Shown piece after piece: positions 21,955 to 34,380 of a stretch of DNA of 64,000 nt; positions within the stretch are counted from its first letter, which is position 1, and each line of letters starts with the position of its first letter. A program made the translations under genes and the position numbers. Origin of the DNA: Russula earlei (lineage: Eukaryota > Basidiomycota > Agaricomycetes > Russulales > Russulaceae); NCBI GenBank assembly GCA_025769875.1, contig JAGFNK010000159.1, positions 42,465 through 106,464 of the forward strand. The letters are read 5' to 3'. Below the pieces are notes generated by a model. The model ran no database searches. It saw only the letters and a program-made list of their open reading frames with translations, and was not told the DNA's origin.

Positions 21955-23212
21955 TCTGCAACCAGGAGCCGAGGACGACGCTGTGAAAGATTACATTCAT
22001 GCAAACGGACTCAGGGACAAGGTACTCTACGGGTCATGTGTCCTTGTAAGGGGCGATGATGGCATCCGGAAGAAAATCTTATTCTGTCTAGGTCGAACCG
22101 TTGCCAGGCATTTGCGAGGCTGAAACGAAATTTCGTCTTGTACTGCAGTACGCGCGCAGATCGGTGCATCCATCGATTCGAGATGGGTACTTTGGATTCT
22201 CAAATCTCTGGGTCGCAAAGTGCATTCGGAGAGGACACACCGAAACTCGAGATCGGATGTCTTGTGAGCTGCTGCAACAGGACACCGCCTTGTTGAAAAT
22301 TCGGGCTTGACATCGATGGCTTGATAATCTGGCAGTGAAAATCGCCTGGGCCACGACGTGAGTTTCACAGTTCGGTCGAGCCTCAGTTAATGGTTGACTC
22401 CTCCATATGCGACCCTTGCGTACCGTTTTTGAGCCAAGTGGTGGATGTCGGTTGATGATCATTGCACATGAAAACAGGAATTGGGGGTAAAGTCGGACAA
22501 CAGAGGCAGTCTTGAAGGGACGAAGCAACAACAAAATTGGACAAATCTACCCTCCCTCACACCATGCATTCAATTCAAACTCAAGTATCCGGACCTCGAG
22601 CAGAACTCAGCTTATTGCAGGAGTTGCGTCAGGAAAACAAGTGCAACGGCATGGTGAAAGCAAACACAAGGAAGTGCTAGTAAATACCTCAAAAGGAGCG
22701 AGAAGTTGACATTTAGGCGGTTGAGTTCCCGTCGCCATGGTGTCGCTTATATTTTACCTTTCCGGTTAACGGATCGAACAACGCAAACCTTCCAGCATGC
22801 GACCCCGTTTGTCAAGTTTTCCAGTTGTGACCTTGGTACGCGAATCAACATCATCATTATCTCATTTTTAGGATTCCGTCCAATCGACGTCTAGAGTCGT
22901 TGTGTTGTGCGATATCAACTCCAAATCCTCTCTTCACGAATCCATGAAGCCTCAAATCTATATCTCCATAATATCTGTGGAGATTAAAAATCCACGCAGG
23001 CGCAGCTTCTGGATCCAAAGCTGTCAAGCCGTCCGGGACCACATCCTCTGACCGTTGTCTACCGCTACACAAATGCGTCTTCGAATGAGATTACTTCTTG
23101 ACTCTTGAGCATAAGGTGGCGCCTATATGTCATCGAAGTAGATGCTTTCAAGAGGGAACTTCCTCGAGTTTCGTCCCATGGCTGCCCCAAGACAAACAGA
23201 GTTTAATCATTC

Positions 23213-23234
23213 ATCAGGAAAAACCTCCCGCGCT
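23213..23234 (+). repeat. Left terminal inverted repeat of the Plavaka element
   Basis: The 22-bp sequence is the exact reverse complement of 30137-30158. Confidence 0.9.
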
Positions 23235-23552
23235 AGCGAGAGTAATGCGAAGTAAGTCAAAGATAATGTGCGATAAGGAGTAATAAGTGCCAAATAAGTG
23301 TCAGTAGACAGCCGATCAATTTGGGGTTGGGGCAGATAAGTGTCAATAACATCAATAACTGTCAGAAGCCTGGCGAGTAATGCCCGATCAATCTGGGGGG
23401 TCAGGCAGATGTACTTCTTTGGTAACAAAATTGAACTATCAGTAGTGAGTAACCAATGCTAAGTGCAATAGTGCGCACTAACATGCAATAATACCGTGTT
23501 GGAACTAGCAATACATAAATAACTTTCAATAGTCTCACAATAACTGTCATTA

Positions 23553-26500
23553 CTATGCAAATTGCAGGTAGCTAAGCCTATTAGCAAAAGGATTGATATA
23601 GAATGTGTGGCAATGCTCCAGAATGGTAAAGGGAGTCAAAGATGGAGGAGTGTCTGGACCAAATCGCGGGAACAAGTGGACACTACATACGATAGTGTTC
23701 ACCAGGATAATGCCTGCAGATCGCCGCCCATTTTGAATCAATCTAGATACCCTATACATACGATGGACATGATCTGGCATGACTGGAAGCTGTGAGAACC
23801 ATTCAACGTACACGAGGTGAGTTGGAGGTGTGATGTCTGGGGATGGGAAGATGTCGCGGATAGCTTTACTTGGTATCTGGAAAACTATGCGTACTTGCGC
23901 AACTTGATCCTCTTGGGTAACAGTCAGCTTAGGTTATACATTCATAAGAATTGCTTACTATGTGTGCCATCACAAACAAGAACAGTATCAAATCTTGCTG
24001 GTAGGATATGCCCATGTGAATCGGATTGTTGTGGCTCCACATGCACCGAGTCAATTGACTCCATTTGGTCAGTGTCATTACTGCTAGCCACGAACTTGAT
24101 CTGATGAAAGACTGGGACACCACGGAATGGGATTAGTGTGTTTGCTGCCCATGTGCGCAATGTTGCCGTTGAGGCATCAGGGTTGTTAACCCGAGCAATG
24201 AAATCAGCCAGGGCATCTTGAAAGTCAATCGCGCCGTACATCTCAGCAAGATCATCGAATGATACCGACTTCATTGTGGGGTTATGTGCCATCTTGAGAA
24301 TGCCGAGACATGTCTGCAAGGGACCAATTGATGTCCTGATGTCAGCATCACACTGCTCACCCTGCTGCTGCCGCTTAATGGATGCCATGTGCTGTTGGAC
24401 TTTCTCGCGATGCTCCAACCATGTGGTCATCTGTGAGTACTCATCCTTGTGGTTTGTGGCACGGTATGCATCCTTTGCGAAATCTATGTGAAGACGCTCG
24501 GTTTGTTCTGTATTATAGTTGTCAGTTGTGCCAAAATACATGATTGAGGACCAATAGTGAAGGAGACTGTGGATTTTTGGGATGTTAAAGTCGTCCCATG
24601 TACCGAGGTCGACAAAGACTGCCTTATTCTTGTGGAAGTGTTTGAGCACGTCCTGAAGGCAGGTAAGAGTACCACTTGTATGGCTTGGGTACTGTGCCAA
24701 GTACAAAAAGTCAAGCAGTGTGCGCACTACTTTGATGACGCACATTGATGCATGGCCACTGAGAAGAGGGATATCGAAAACGACCCCAAGGAGAACACGA
24801 CAGATATCTTTGTGTTCCTGTCCTGAAACATAAGACAGTGATGTTATGTCTTTGGTAAAGAGCATAATGCTGTGATTTGGGGGGTAACAGGCGGCAGTGT
24901 CGGTTGATTGGTGCTGATCCAAAGACAGTTGGGCTCGTTAGCCACGCGATAAGATGCTTCATAACACCCTGAAGTAGTTGATGAAGGATATCAGGGGTGA
25001 TCGACAGGAAGACGTCAGCGAATGGGAGAGATTCCCAGAAAGGGTGAAAAACGGGCTTGAGGCCAGCTTCTCGACAGGCTCTGTGGAACACGCCTATGTC
25101 CCCATCTGCTAGGCGATAGAGGTGCTTCATGTCACTAGAGAGACGGGGCAGGAACTCTTCAAAGACACCTAGTCGATCACGAGGAACCAGACACTTGGGG
25201 CAGCGACTGCTGTATGTACAGGTGACAAGAGACTGTTCAGGGTAATCACCGATGAATACTGCAAATATCGGATGGCAGCGACGCCATATTCCGTCCACAG
25301 TCATCATAGCAATATCCGTTTCTCCACAGGAACTGATTGGGGCCAAAACAGTTTCCATACATGTATGGAATATATTTGCCAAGGTGCAGCCTCGAGCTGC
25401 CTTGTTTGTCATGCCTTCTAGGTTTGTTGTTGGAATATAACCAATTAGTACTTGTGCGTGGCACGACGGCTTTCGACAAATGTCTTTCGGGATATTTCCA
25501 ATTGTGAGATATATGGGGTATGCCATCTTCCCACGGAAGACAGTAAGTTGTGTTTTGTCAGACAAGATGATGACGGGAATGATAGTTGCACCCGGGTGAT
25601 GGGATTCAAGGGACGTCTGGCTCCATCGTAAGTGTATAATAAAAACTGAAAGTTGGTGTTACGCACCTGGACTGTCCACCACCAATCACCAGTATACATC
25701 TCATTGAGGATGCAGGACGTTCGCTCAGGGGAGGTATAAAGTTGCGCGGGCGCAAACACAAGGTCCTTCATAAAATTGGGGTCGCCATAGAGAGCCCGGA
25801 TACATTGTAAGGTGTCATGGAAAAAGAAGCGAAGATGTTCATGCCCGATGACCAGTTCCTTGCAATTGAATGGCGGTCGCCCAGGCAATTTCTTGTCGAT
25901 GATATTGTTCAATTCCCTTGTTGTTTTGTAGGAAAGCTCAAGCTTCTCGATGACCTTTCTCTATCCCTCAGTGCTATAATGTGTGAACATAGGGGTACAC
26001 GTACCTCAGGGATTGCAAGTAGATCTGTGACCGCTGATGATGTTGGGCCACGCATCTTTGCCCAACGTGCGATTTCCCAGTCAATTTTGGAGGAGAATGG
26101 AGCCCATATGGTGTCTCTGGGTGCTGCGCCACTAGACCCATTTGCTGCATGGATGTCATACAGTCCAGAAATCAGAGCACCAGGGTGACCAAATGGAAAT
26201 CAGTCCATTAGCATGGCCTCTGATTCGCCTGCCTCAGTCCACGCAGGTGGGTGATCAGGATACCCTGGATCTGCAGGTAATGGCAGTTTGATGGCAGTTT
26301 CCTGCCCAGGTAAGCACATATTGTGGATTTGATCATCATCATAGTCTACAATGTCAATGGTCAGCGTTAGCCATAAGCGTTGTAGTGGATACTCACCGTC
26401 CGATTGCACGACTCCCAAAATGGGGTAATTGGCCAAAGGCCCGTCATCCGCAGCAGGGTCACATTCACCACAAGAGGCGATATTGGAAATGATATGGGGT

Positions 26501-26730
26501 GTGGGAATTGGGAATGATGCTAGTGATGATGCCGAGCGATGAATGGACTGAGACTCCAAATGGGCTGGTGTGGTGTTATGCACTATACGGCAGCGCACAC
26601 TCCTAGTCTTTGCAACGTGTTGAGAGTAGCCACGATGGGTAAAGTTGCGCTTGCAGCCTGGACAGTGAATCTGTGTGGCTTTCATGACAGAATGCTCAAC
26701 TAGTTGAGAAGAGGAAGAATGGGAAGTCAC
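23553..26730 (-). pseudogene. Plavaka-family transposase with one homopolymer frameshift
   Basis: On the minus strand the family landmarks appear in order. They are an N-terminal C2H2-like finger (IHCPGCKRNFTHRGYSQHV), TIWAPFSSKIDWEIARWAK, LPGRPPF...FFHDTLQCIRALYGDP, GATIIPVIILSDKTQLT, AYPIYLTIGNIPKDI and FIGDYPEQSLVTC. Further on come FHPFWESLPFADVFLSITPDILHQLLQGV, HKDICRVLLGV, FNIPKIHSLLHY, TEQTERLHIDFAK and a C-terminal MYRVSRL...HLFPRFGP. Short introns join the segments. One extra base in a six-G run (plus strand 24879-24884) shifts the frame between KHLIAWL and SIMLFTKDIT. Apart from that the protein looks complete. Plavaka belongs with the CACTA/EnSpm-like fungal DNA transposons. The element is therefore probably recently inactivated, or hit by an assembly error. 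Confidence 0.85.
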
Positions 26731-26914
26731 TGTCAGAATATGCCATGTGCTTTTAACATAAAATGAAACTCACCTTGGTTGTCGAACCCCCATCACCCTT
26801 CCTGTCGTTTCCAGCATTCTTACCTCCACTCTCTTATTTTCATCTTGCTTCATCCATGGCTCCTCGCACTTGTTGCAATGTGGCCAGATGATCTTCTAAC
26901 AAGGGGAACATGGC

Positions 26915-29751
26915 ATCTAGGAACGAAGATGCTATGATACAGAGCAACATTGATCATGAAACGTATCTAAAAGGTACTTCAAATTTTATTCATGTCAGCA
27001 TATCTAATATCAAAAGTAGGGAATAAATGCACCTTATCCTCTGATGATGCTGATCACCCCAGCTCTGCCAATTTGGCTGTGCAGCCAACCTATACCCCAC
27101 TTGCAAAGAAGGCACAAAATTCCAGTGTGCTGCAGAAGTCCAGTGTGTCACATGGTATCATAGATGTTGCATGTGTTGACTTGGACACAAAGGTCTTGGA
27201 TATCAAGGAGGGAATGATGATTGCGGGGGCATTGCCATGCCCATGCCAAGGAGGTTGGAGCAAAGTGCATGCATATGCTGACAAATAAGGTTTGTCACCA
27301 AACAAACAAACCACTGATGGTTCATTTTTCATTTTTTTTTCTCCCCAGTGTCCGCTTTCTATGGTGATAGTGGTGGTGCACATGCCTGTTGTCTTGTAAC
27401 CGAACCTGTTGAAACTGAAACCACTGGTGACAATAGCAACCCAGAGTCAGAGACTGACTGGCTTGAGGACCTGGAGTCCACCCAGCAACCATCCACGAAA
27501 CGTTCTGAGGCGATGGTAATTGAGGTACGTCTGCGACATCATTTTATCTCTTCTAAAACTCAAAGCTGTTCATGTAGAGACCATCATGGTCAGCTTCAGT
27601 TGCTCCTCCCGGGCCTTCTGCCTTAGATGGTGCACTGCCCGGCAGCCAAACTTGGACAACTGATGACATTCCATCTTCTCGAGATTGTCAAAGCAGCGCT
27701 ACTGCTTTGGCTTCTGAATTTCACTGGCCCACTGACACCGATCTCATACTTACTCCAGATTCAAACAAGGTAACACTGTCTAAGCAATGCCCACTAATTC
27801 GCCTCGTCCTTCAAGACGCAGTGGATAGTGTTCAAGCCAGTTTGCTCATTGATCATGCATTCCCTGATGCCCCTACTGTCATGAACCATTCTCCGGAGAG
27901 GGCCCTTGAAGGACCCTTCCTTATAGGAGGAAACCCAGCCTCTATGGTGTCACCCTGTTCACACGAGCAAAAGGGGTGAGTAGAGGTGTCCACAATATCG
28001 CGTGTGCATTGTTGCGTGAGCGATTCTCGGCACAATCGACATACAGCAAGCCCCACTTAAAGGCAACCCTTCTAGCAACAAAAGACAGCATTAGGGCCTT
28101 CCTAAGGACCCTTTGGAACGACCCTAGGAACTCTACAATAGGTACTAACCTGGTATCAAAGGCCCTACAACGCATTATTAGACCAACTCTAATAACTTTA
28201 GAACGAACTATAAGGCAACACTAAGGACCTTAATAGAAGTATTAGGGACGACTCTAAGGACCCTAATAGAACTATATAAGGGCCTTATAAGATAACACTA
28301 TTCCTAACCAAACTACAAGTCCTCAAATGACTGGCCCTAAACTAACTAACAGGAAATGAATCAGGTGCTTACACGTGCACTAAAGCAGTAAACACGTGGA
28401 CAATGGAAGCTCTTACTCATCAAGAGAAGCTTCTTACTCAGCAGCTTACTGAGCATGACCGAGCATGCTCAGTAAGCGTCCTCCGACTTCTTACTCATCA
28501 CTCTATGGTGCTTGATAACAAGGTTATGACTTGTTCCCTATTTAGCAGTTCTCTTGTAGTATATAAGCGCTCAATAAAGTAGCGGACAGTCCTCAGACTG
28601 TCCATTTGCTTACGGCACTCTCCAACCCTGGGATACTCCTTTAAGGACCATCCCCTTGTGACTACCCTGGCCTCTTCCCTGCGTGATTGCTCGACTCTCA
28701 CAGTAACAATACCTCTCTGGTATCTGTTACTACTCTGGACCCTACTTCTTGCCCACGCAGTTTTGGATGTCTATCGACTCGTCTTCGAGCTTATCCCTCG
28801 CTCTTGAACTGGATAGTTCAACAGTGAGTCTTGACACCTACTGTTCTTGCAGTGATAAAGGCTGCTCTTTTATCAGCTGCTTCTTCCCGTCCCGGTTCCT
28901 CATTCATCCATCGGTGCCTCCAGTCTGATCACGAATACGTGACTAAAATCATCCCTGTGGTAAGTTCCTCAACCAGAGAGATGGTGTTACTGACGGAATC
29001 AACAGCCGCGTGGTCGCGTCCCCCTTTTCCGACATGAAGCCAAAGAACGCTACACTACCATCATCTCAGCTGAGTTGTCGGCCATCCCATCAAAGGCATC
29101 AATCATTGCCTTTGTTGAGAAGCAGTTAACAGATTACAACTATACATTTCCAACCAGCAAAAGTGTAAGTGGACTTATTCTTATTTGATACCATCTAATG
29201 TGTGGTTAGGTTTCGTCGAACTTTGGTCTCATAATGCGCTCGCGTCCCTATCGGAATACGCGGATAATCAATGTGATTCACGATTTGTATTTTGCCGGAG
29301 GTGTTAACTCATTTGTGAGTAAATTTGGACACCGCTTTCTGACACATCAAGACACCCTTGGGGTGACAACACGTGAAGTGCCAATACCAATGGTCACATT
29401 GGTAGCAACGGCGGTAAGTCTAGTTTAGTCTTGTCTTCAAAATTTGTTCTAACTATATATGTAGCTCTATGCTGCCCTGCATGAGTGGCGTACCGGTGTC
29501 CACCAGGCCATGGACTTTTCAGCCAATGCATACCTTGATGTCTATTGTGGCCATATTGGCACATTCAACCATATCCAGGAGCATCGTGGCAATGCGTTCC
29601 ACACAATGATGGCGGATATTTTTACAAAAGCCCAGTGAGCAATCAAATCATGCTATACTTTGTTTAACTAATCTACCTTTGCGGCAGCACTTCAGCATTG
29701 AGAACCTCGGTCCCAATTGCTGGACTCAACCTTGAAGAACTCAACAATTGA
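26915..29751 (+). pseudogene. DUF6532-type gene carried by Plavaka, disrupted by a solo LTR
   Basis: Multi-exon, transcribed away from the transposase. The first Met context is near 26915. Exonic pieces include TLSSDDADHPSS (27035 on), ESETDWLEDLESTQQPSTKR (27445 on) and WPTDTDLILTPDSNK (27725 on). The DUF6532-like core follows: SRPYRNTRIINVIHDLYF (29237 on), VPIPMVTLVATA and ALHEWRTGVHQAMDFSANAYLDVY, with the stop at 29749-29751. The solo LTR at 27877-28836 interrupts an exon just after DAPTV, and the frame resumes after the CCTAC duplication with LAVIKAALLSAASSR. The DUF6532 assignment is from memory of the family pattern. Its function in transposition is unknown. Confidence 0.65.
27877..28836 (+). 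mobile_element. Solo LTR-A, copy 1
   Basis: 960 bp, TGTCATGAACC to GTCTTGACA, with 5-bp target duplication CCTAC (27872-27876 and 28837-28841). It contains a TATATAAG promoter and AATAAAG near 28560-28577, repeats of AAGGACCCT, and a 13-bp hairpin at 28445-28476. Copy 2 at 48326-49287 is nearly identical. Confidence 0.9.
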
Positions 29752-30136
29752 GCAAGCTCACACCGTCCTTGGTCCCTCAAACCAATGGTGACATTATACC
29801 CGCTCATATTGTTCTCTCGGACAAATTATCGTTCTCATACATCTACACTTGATTTTAGTTTGGCATTGTAAAATGCCTACATTAGTATTCCTGTCATAGC
29901 GTAGCTGAATGGACTGCGAAGTTATTGCGCTATTATCAGCGCTTATTATCAATCATGTCATGAACTATCCAATCCAAAATTATAGAACAAGAACCATGAA
30001 TTATCATAATAGCAAAATTATTATCCATAATGACGATAATGGTCGATAAAATTATTGGGGGTAAACTGGCGACGATAATTTCAGTTTTTGATAAATGATG
30101 CTAGCAAGGGATAATAAGTGCTAATTATCTCTCAGC

Positions 30137-30158
30137 AGCGCGGGAGGTTTTTCCTGAT
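30137..30158 (-). repeat. Right terminal inverted repeat of the Plavaka element
   Basis: Exact reverse complement of 23213-23234. Confidence 0.9.
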
Positions 30159-30306
30159 GTTCTTGGATAGCACAGCAGCCTCGGAACGAGACGGTTGTGC
30201 CCGCCCGTGCATGTACTGGAGTGGTGAGTAGAGAAGAGAACGACTGCCCTGGCCGGAAGTTACGGCCTGCGGGCCGTTGGCCGTTGTCATCGCTCACACA
30301 ATCATC

Positions 30307-31316
30307 ATGAAGTACCGGAGCGTATTCGTTCTCATTATTGCAGTCGTCGGGACCCTTGCAAGCCCATCTCAGGATGTGCTGGCACTTTCTGAACATCGGT
30401 CCCTCATGATATGGCACGGGCTTGGCGTGTGCCGCTCTGCTCCACACCATGGTTTCCGTGTGTTGATGAACCCGTCCCGCAGGCGACTCGTATGACTCGC
30501 CCGGCATTCTCATGCACTCCGAGTCGGTATACATCGATCCGGACTCGAAGGAGGATCGACGGGGTAGTACTTACGTGCATCCCTGAGCCCCCTCATCCTT
30601 CAGTAGCTATCAGTGCTTACACGCAAAATCTCAAGCAGTACGGGAAACGACCAAGTGGAACTCGTCTCCGAGCAACTGAACTTGCACCAATGACCCAATC
30701 TCATCACCTTCGGTTCACAGCATATGGGCGTAGCTGACATACTGCCGTGCCGACCCTACGATCTGCTCTGCGCAACAGGCAGCACGCGGCAGTGTATACG
30801 GCAAGTGCTTCGAGGAGAATCTCGTTCAGGTAACGCGTCTCCACTCCCTCCTCTGCCAATCACACATGCCCAGCCTCCGCTCCTCAGTGGGTCCCTTCGC
30901 ACGCTCTCATCTCGTCAACAGGCGCGGTACTACCGCGACCCGGCCCAGCTCGCGCAGTAATCTCGAGTCGAGACACTCCGAGCATCTCGCGCAACTCTAC
31001 GCCCTCGTCCTCGTCCTTTTCGAGCAGGACGGCCTAGTCATGCCCAAGGAGTGCCTGGTTCGGTTCTTACGCGCCAGACACGGAAGGGAATGGGGATGAT
31101 GACGCTCAGAGTCCACTCTTGGACTTGGGGCGGGAAGGGAACGAAGGAGAGGGGGAGAAGGCGATAATGCCGATGCGCGAGCAGCCGCTGTATGTTGAAG
31201 ATTGGACAGGATTGCGCACTCTTGACGAGAGCGGGCGCGTCGTGCTCCTGACGTGCGATAGCGGATAATACATGCAGCTCTCGGCCGTGGCTGGTAGCCG
31301 CTCGTGAGAGCCCATT
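30307..31316 (+). pseudogene. Palmitoyl-protein thioesterase pseudogene (module A copy 2)
   Basis: The signal-peptide exon is still clear (KYRSVFVLIIAVVGTLAS). Later pieces match PPT1: YDSPGIL-like, EHLAQLYALVLVLFEQDGLV and the DWTGLRTLDESGRVV stretch near 31200. Internal sequence between the second and third exons is deleted, the nucleophile-elbow exon is lost, and frameshifts and stops break the last exon. Non-functional. The intact parent is at 5599-6889. Confidence 0.85.
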
Positions 31317-31340
31317 CGTTTGAATCCCCGTAGATACTAT

Positions 31341-32021
31341 TGGAGCTATATAGGATTGTAGTCCAGTCTTGTGTATAAAAGACTAGTATTGGTTAGTCAA
31401 CTAACAGCTATGTACAGTATTAGCTTTAAAGGGAGCTATAATACTGACCCTTGTATAAATGACTGATCATGAGGGAAAAGAAAACAAACGATAACTAATT
31501 CGAATTGTTTATACGTACGGTCCGGATTGTCCGTTCACGCGGCACTTAGCGGCTGCACTTCCATTCCAACAGAAACTTGAAGGACGTTGAAAAGAGACAA
31601 GAACAGGAAACACTCTAAAGTGCGACGGCTGCGAATCCTCGACGTTATGCTAAACTGACTGCACTGTGGCGTTTCGGGCCGCCAGAGGCGCGTGCGGGAA
31701 TCAAACCGACCGAGTATAATTTCTCCCGAAAGTTACATTTCGCCAACGCCTAGACGTCTTGAAGATCATCCTGGGCAGAATGATTGATATGCATTTTATC
31801 TCTTGTCGGGACTCCTGTGTTCTCATCACAACTTCTATTATCGCGTCTCGAAACGCCCCACTTCTCATTTTCGCCTCGCTGTCTCCCTCCCTCATCGTTT
31901 CTCTCGCGCGTCGACAGAAGTACATTACCCAGAGGAATCTTACCTCGGGCGTCAACCCACAAGTGTGCTACTGCTCGTGACTAGCTTTCGCCTGTACCCG
32001 TGACGTCGGGCGAGTGTCAAC
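31341..32021. other. Intergenic sequence upstream of F-box copy F1
   Basis: No gene. 31390-31545 resembles the reverse complement of 36600-36740, a repeat that also lies upstream of F-box copies F3 and F4. Confidence 0.5.
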
Positions 32022-33602
32022 ATGCCTGGGTCTGAAGTCAGTAAGACATATTTTTGCAGCCTCGCTGTGATCCCGTTTCTTCATTACTCACTGCCTTCGT
32101 CCAGTCATTATTGCCTTGCACCTCCTGCACCTCCGCTACGATCGATGGTCCTTCCCAAGCCTCGTTCGAGGGAACTCCCTCCGGACATAGCCGCGGGTGT
32201 GTCTCTTATCTTTCTCCATAACGACCACTGACCGATCGATTTCAGACCGGGTTACAATCAACACGCTCCCAGATGAGGTCCTCCTGCAAATATTCCATCT
32301 CTATGTCAACTACTGGCCCTTTTATCCAAACGGATGGTATGACCTGGTCCATATATGTCATAGATGGCGATCTATCGTGTTTGCATCGCCACGCCACCTG
32401 AACCTGCGAATCGAGTACACAGGAAGAAGACCGATGTGTGAGATACTGGACGTCTGGCCTGTCTGGCTTTTGGCGATAAGACATGATTCCTACAATTCTT
32501 GCCCCATGGAAAACGTAGCTGACGCCCTCGAGTTGGAGCACCACCACCGCATATGTGAATCTACGTGGTCTGCATTCCACCGGAACTTTGGAACAGATTC
32601 GCTGCGGCGATGCAGAAACCATTCCCGGAGCTGACGTCTCCTGTTCTTTTCGGTAGAAAGATTTACTGGGACCCTGCCTGATTCGTTCTTAGGTGGATCC
32701 ACCCCACTTCTGCGACATCTCGCGTTGGGAAATTGTCCGTTCCCTGGCCTTCCAAAACTACTCTTGTCTGCCAGTCGACTTGTCAATCTTGACCTTTGGG
32801 ATATTCCCAAATCCGGTTATATTTCTCCCCAGGACCTGGGCGCCGCCATCTCTGTGCCATGCCCAGACTTGAAATCCTTCGCCTTGGATTGAAATCACGT
32901 CGACATCGGGCCAGCCGACCTCCACTTCAGCTCACACGCTCTGTCCTCCCCGCTCTCACCAAACTTGTGTTCGACGGCGTTCACGGGTACTTGGATGATT
33001 TACTGGCCCAAATCGAGGCCCCCCTTCTCAAATACCTCGACGTGGCATTCTACACGGACGTCGGCTTTGTCCTCCCGCAACTTCACCGGTTTATCAGCCA
33101 CGCAGAATCGTTCAAGACACGCGACAGAGCAAAAGTGCGCGCTTCCGCTCGTGCCAGCCAACTTGTGATATACAGAGGCGAACATTGGATTCTCTCGTTG
33201 CAAATCAGGTGCAGAGAGTTGGATTCGCAGCTTCCATCGCTCGCCAAAGTCTGTTCATCCTTTCCCCTCCTTTCCACTTTGGTACGCCTCGAGATCGTGG
33301 AATATGCTCCTCGACCACAGTGGAGAGATGACATGGAAGTGACACAGGGGTTGGAACTCCTGGACCCGTTCACCGCTGTGAATGATCTGTGCCTATCCGA
33401 TCAAGTTGCACGACGTGTCTGCCAAGCGCTGGAAGAGCTCGCGGAAGAAAGAGTAACAGACGTCTTACCCGCGCTACAGAACATTTTCTTGAAGGACCTC
33501 GAGCCATCGGAATCTGTTCCGAAATATATAGAGAAATTCTTTGCCGCGCGAAACCTCTCTGGTCACCCTGTGGCTGTCCACCGTTGGGACAGGACCCGTT
33601 AG
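32022..33602 (+). pseudogene. F-box protein pseudogene F1
   Basis: Exon 1 is 32022-32196, followed by a 49-nt intron and exon 2 from 32246. The F-box follows at once (INTLPDEVLLQIF...LVHICHRWRSIVFASPRHLNLRIEY), then LRR-like helices. Against F2 and F3 there is a one-base deletion near 32590, leading to a stop at 32632-32634, a compensating two-base loss near 32670 and a two-base gain near 32860. The C-terminal half (LPALTKLVFDGVHGYLDDLLAQIEAP onward to HPVAVHRWD) is open again. Probably non-functional. Confidence 0.8.
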
Positions 33603-34380
33603 CATTTGATACCATCAACCTCCTGTGTGACTGTCATTATTTCGCCCTAAGCACCCTAGTTACCGTTGTAGCGCGCCACCACGGGCACGTTGAGTTCGTA
33701 TTGCTATGATCCGAGGGCGGGTACGGACAGTGAGGAACCGAAAGCAAGCAAGGATCGCGCAGTTGTTTGGCTTCTTGGTTTTCACAGACAAGTGTGAGAG
33801 GTACAAAAAGAAAGAATCCTTCTTTATCCAGAGAGTAGCTAAGGAGTTTATATACAGAGGCAGGAGGTATGATGAAAGAGAATCTTGACTAAGTGAGATC
33901 AAACAATGATGTAAGAAAGTGGCATGAGGAAAAGGTTGAGATACAGTACGCGGGTGGGTGCCACTGCTGCGCATGTGATTCCGTGCTCAGCCGGATCACA
34001 TATCTTACATTGTACCATTTTACTCGGATCTCATCCTTCTCATGTCGTATGCCTTGACTCCAATGAGGAACACAGCCCTTGCTATGCCGAACAGTCATGA
34101 TACGAACCCTCTGAGAGAAGTACGCAGCATGACGCTCTCCAGTTCGTGTGGCATGACGGGCATGTGTCTCTCGTCGTCAGATCGCCACCGCTACCCTCAT
34201 CTCGGAGATGTGACGATGCCATGCTACTCGTGTGGACTTGGCATACTGAACAGCGCAAAGATCACGTCCTGCATCAGAATCTGGTGCACCTGGGAACCCG
34301 TTGGCCGTAGAGAGTGAATGAGTTGCAGGAGGTGGGAGTTCGGATGACTCGTTGTCCTGCGAGGTTACTACGCGAATGCG
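33603..34380. other. Convergent intergenic stretch between F1 and F2
   Basis: 3' flanks of F1 (plus) and F2 (minus). No gene recognised. Confidence 0.5.

Larger units (their letters stand above)
23213..30158. mobile_element. Plavaka DNA transposon, 6.95 kb, with divergent DUF6532 gene
   Basis: The ends are perfect 22-bp terminal inverted repeats (23213-23234 and 30137-30158; core AAAAACCTCCCGCGCT). It is inserted in module A copy 2: the sequence CATTC to the left and TTCTTGGATAGCAC to the right rejoin to match module A near 5375. TTC is a possible 3-bp target duplication. Sub-terminal ATAAGTG and GATAAT motifs recur at both ends. It carries the transposase on the minus strand and a DUF6532-type gene on the plus strand, with about 185 bp between them. 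A solo LTR-A lies inside. Confidence 0.85.
21955..31340 (+). repeat. Duplicated module A (copy 2), split by the Plavaka element
   Basis: The left part, 21955-23212, and the right part, 30159-31340, align with 4250-6900. It contains the end of the CoA-binding exon (near 21960) and a degenerate thioesterase gene. Many indels show that it is older than the module B duplication or under no constraint. Confidence 0.75.

Noticed and set aside
26500..26730. A host zinc-finger gene
   Set aside because: The finger is the N-terminus of the Plavaka transposase and continues into that frame through introns.
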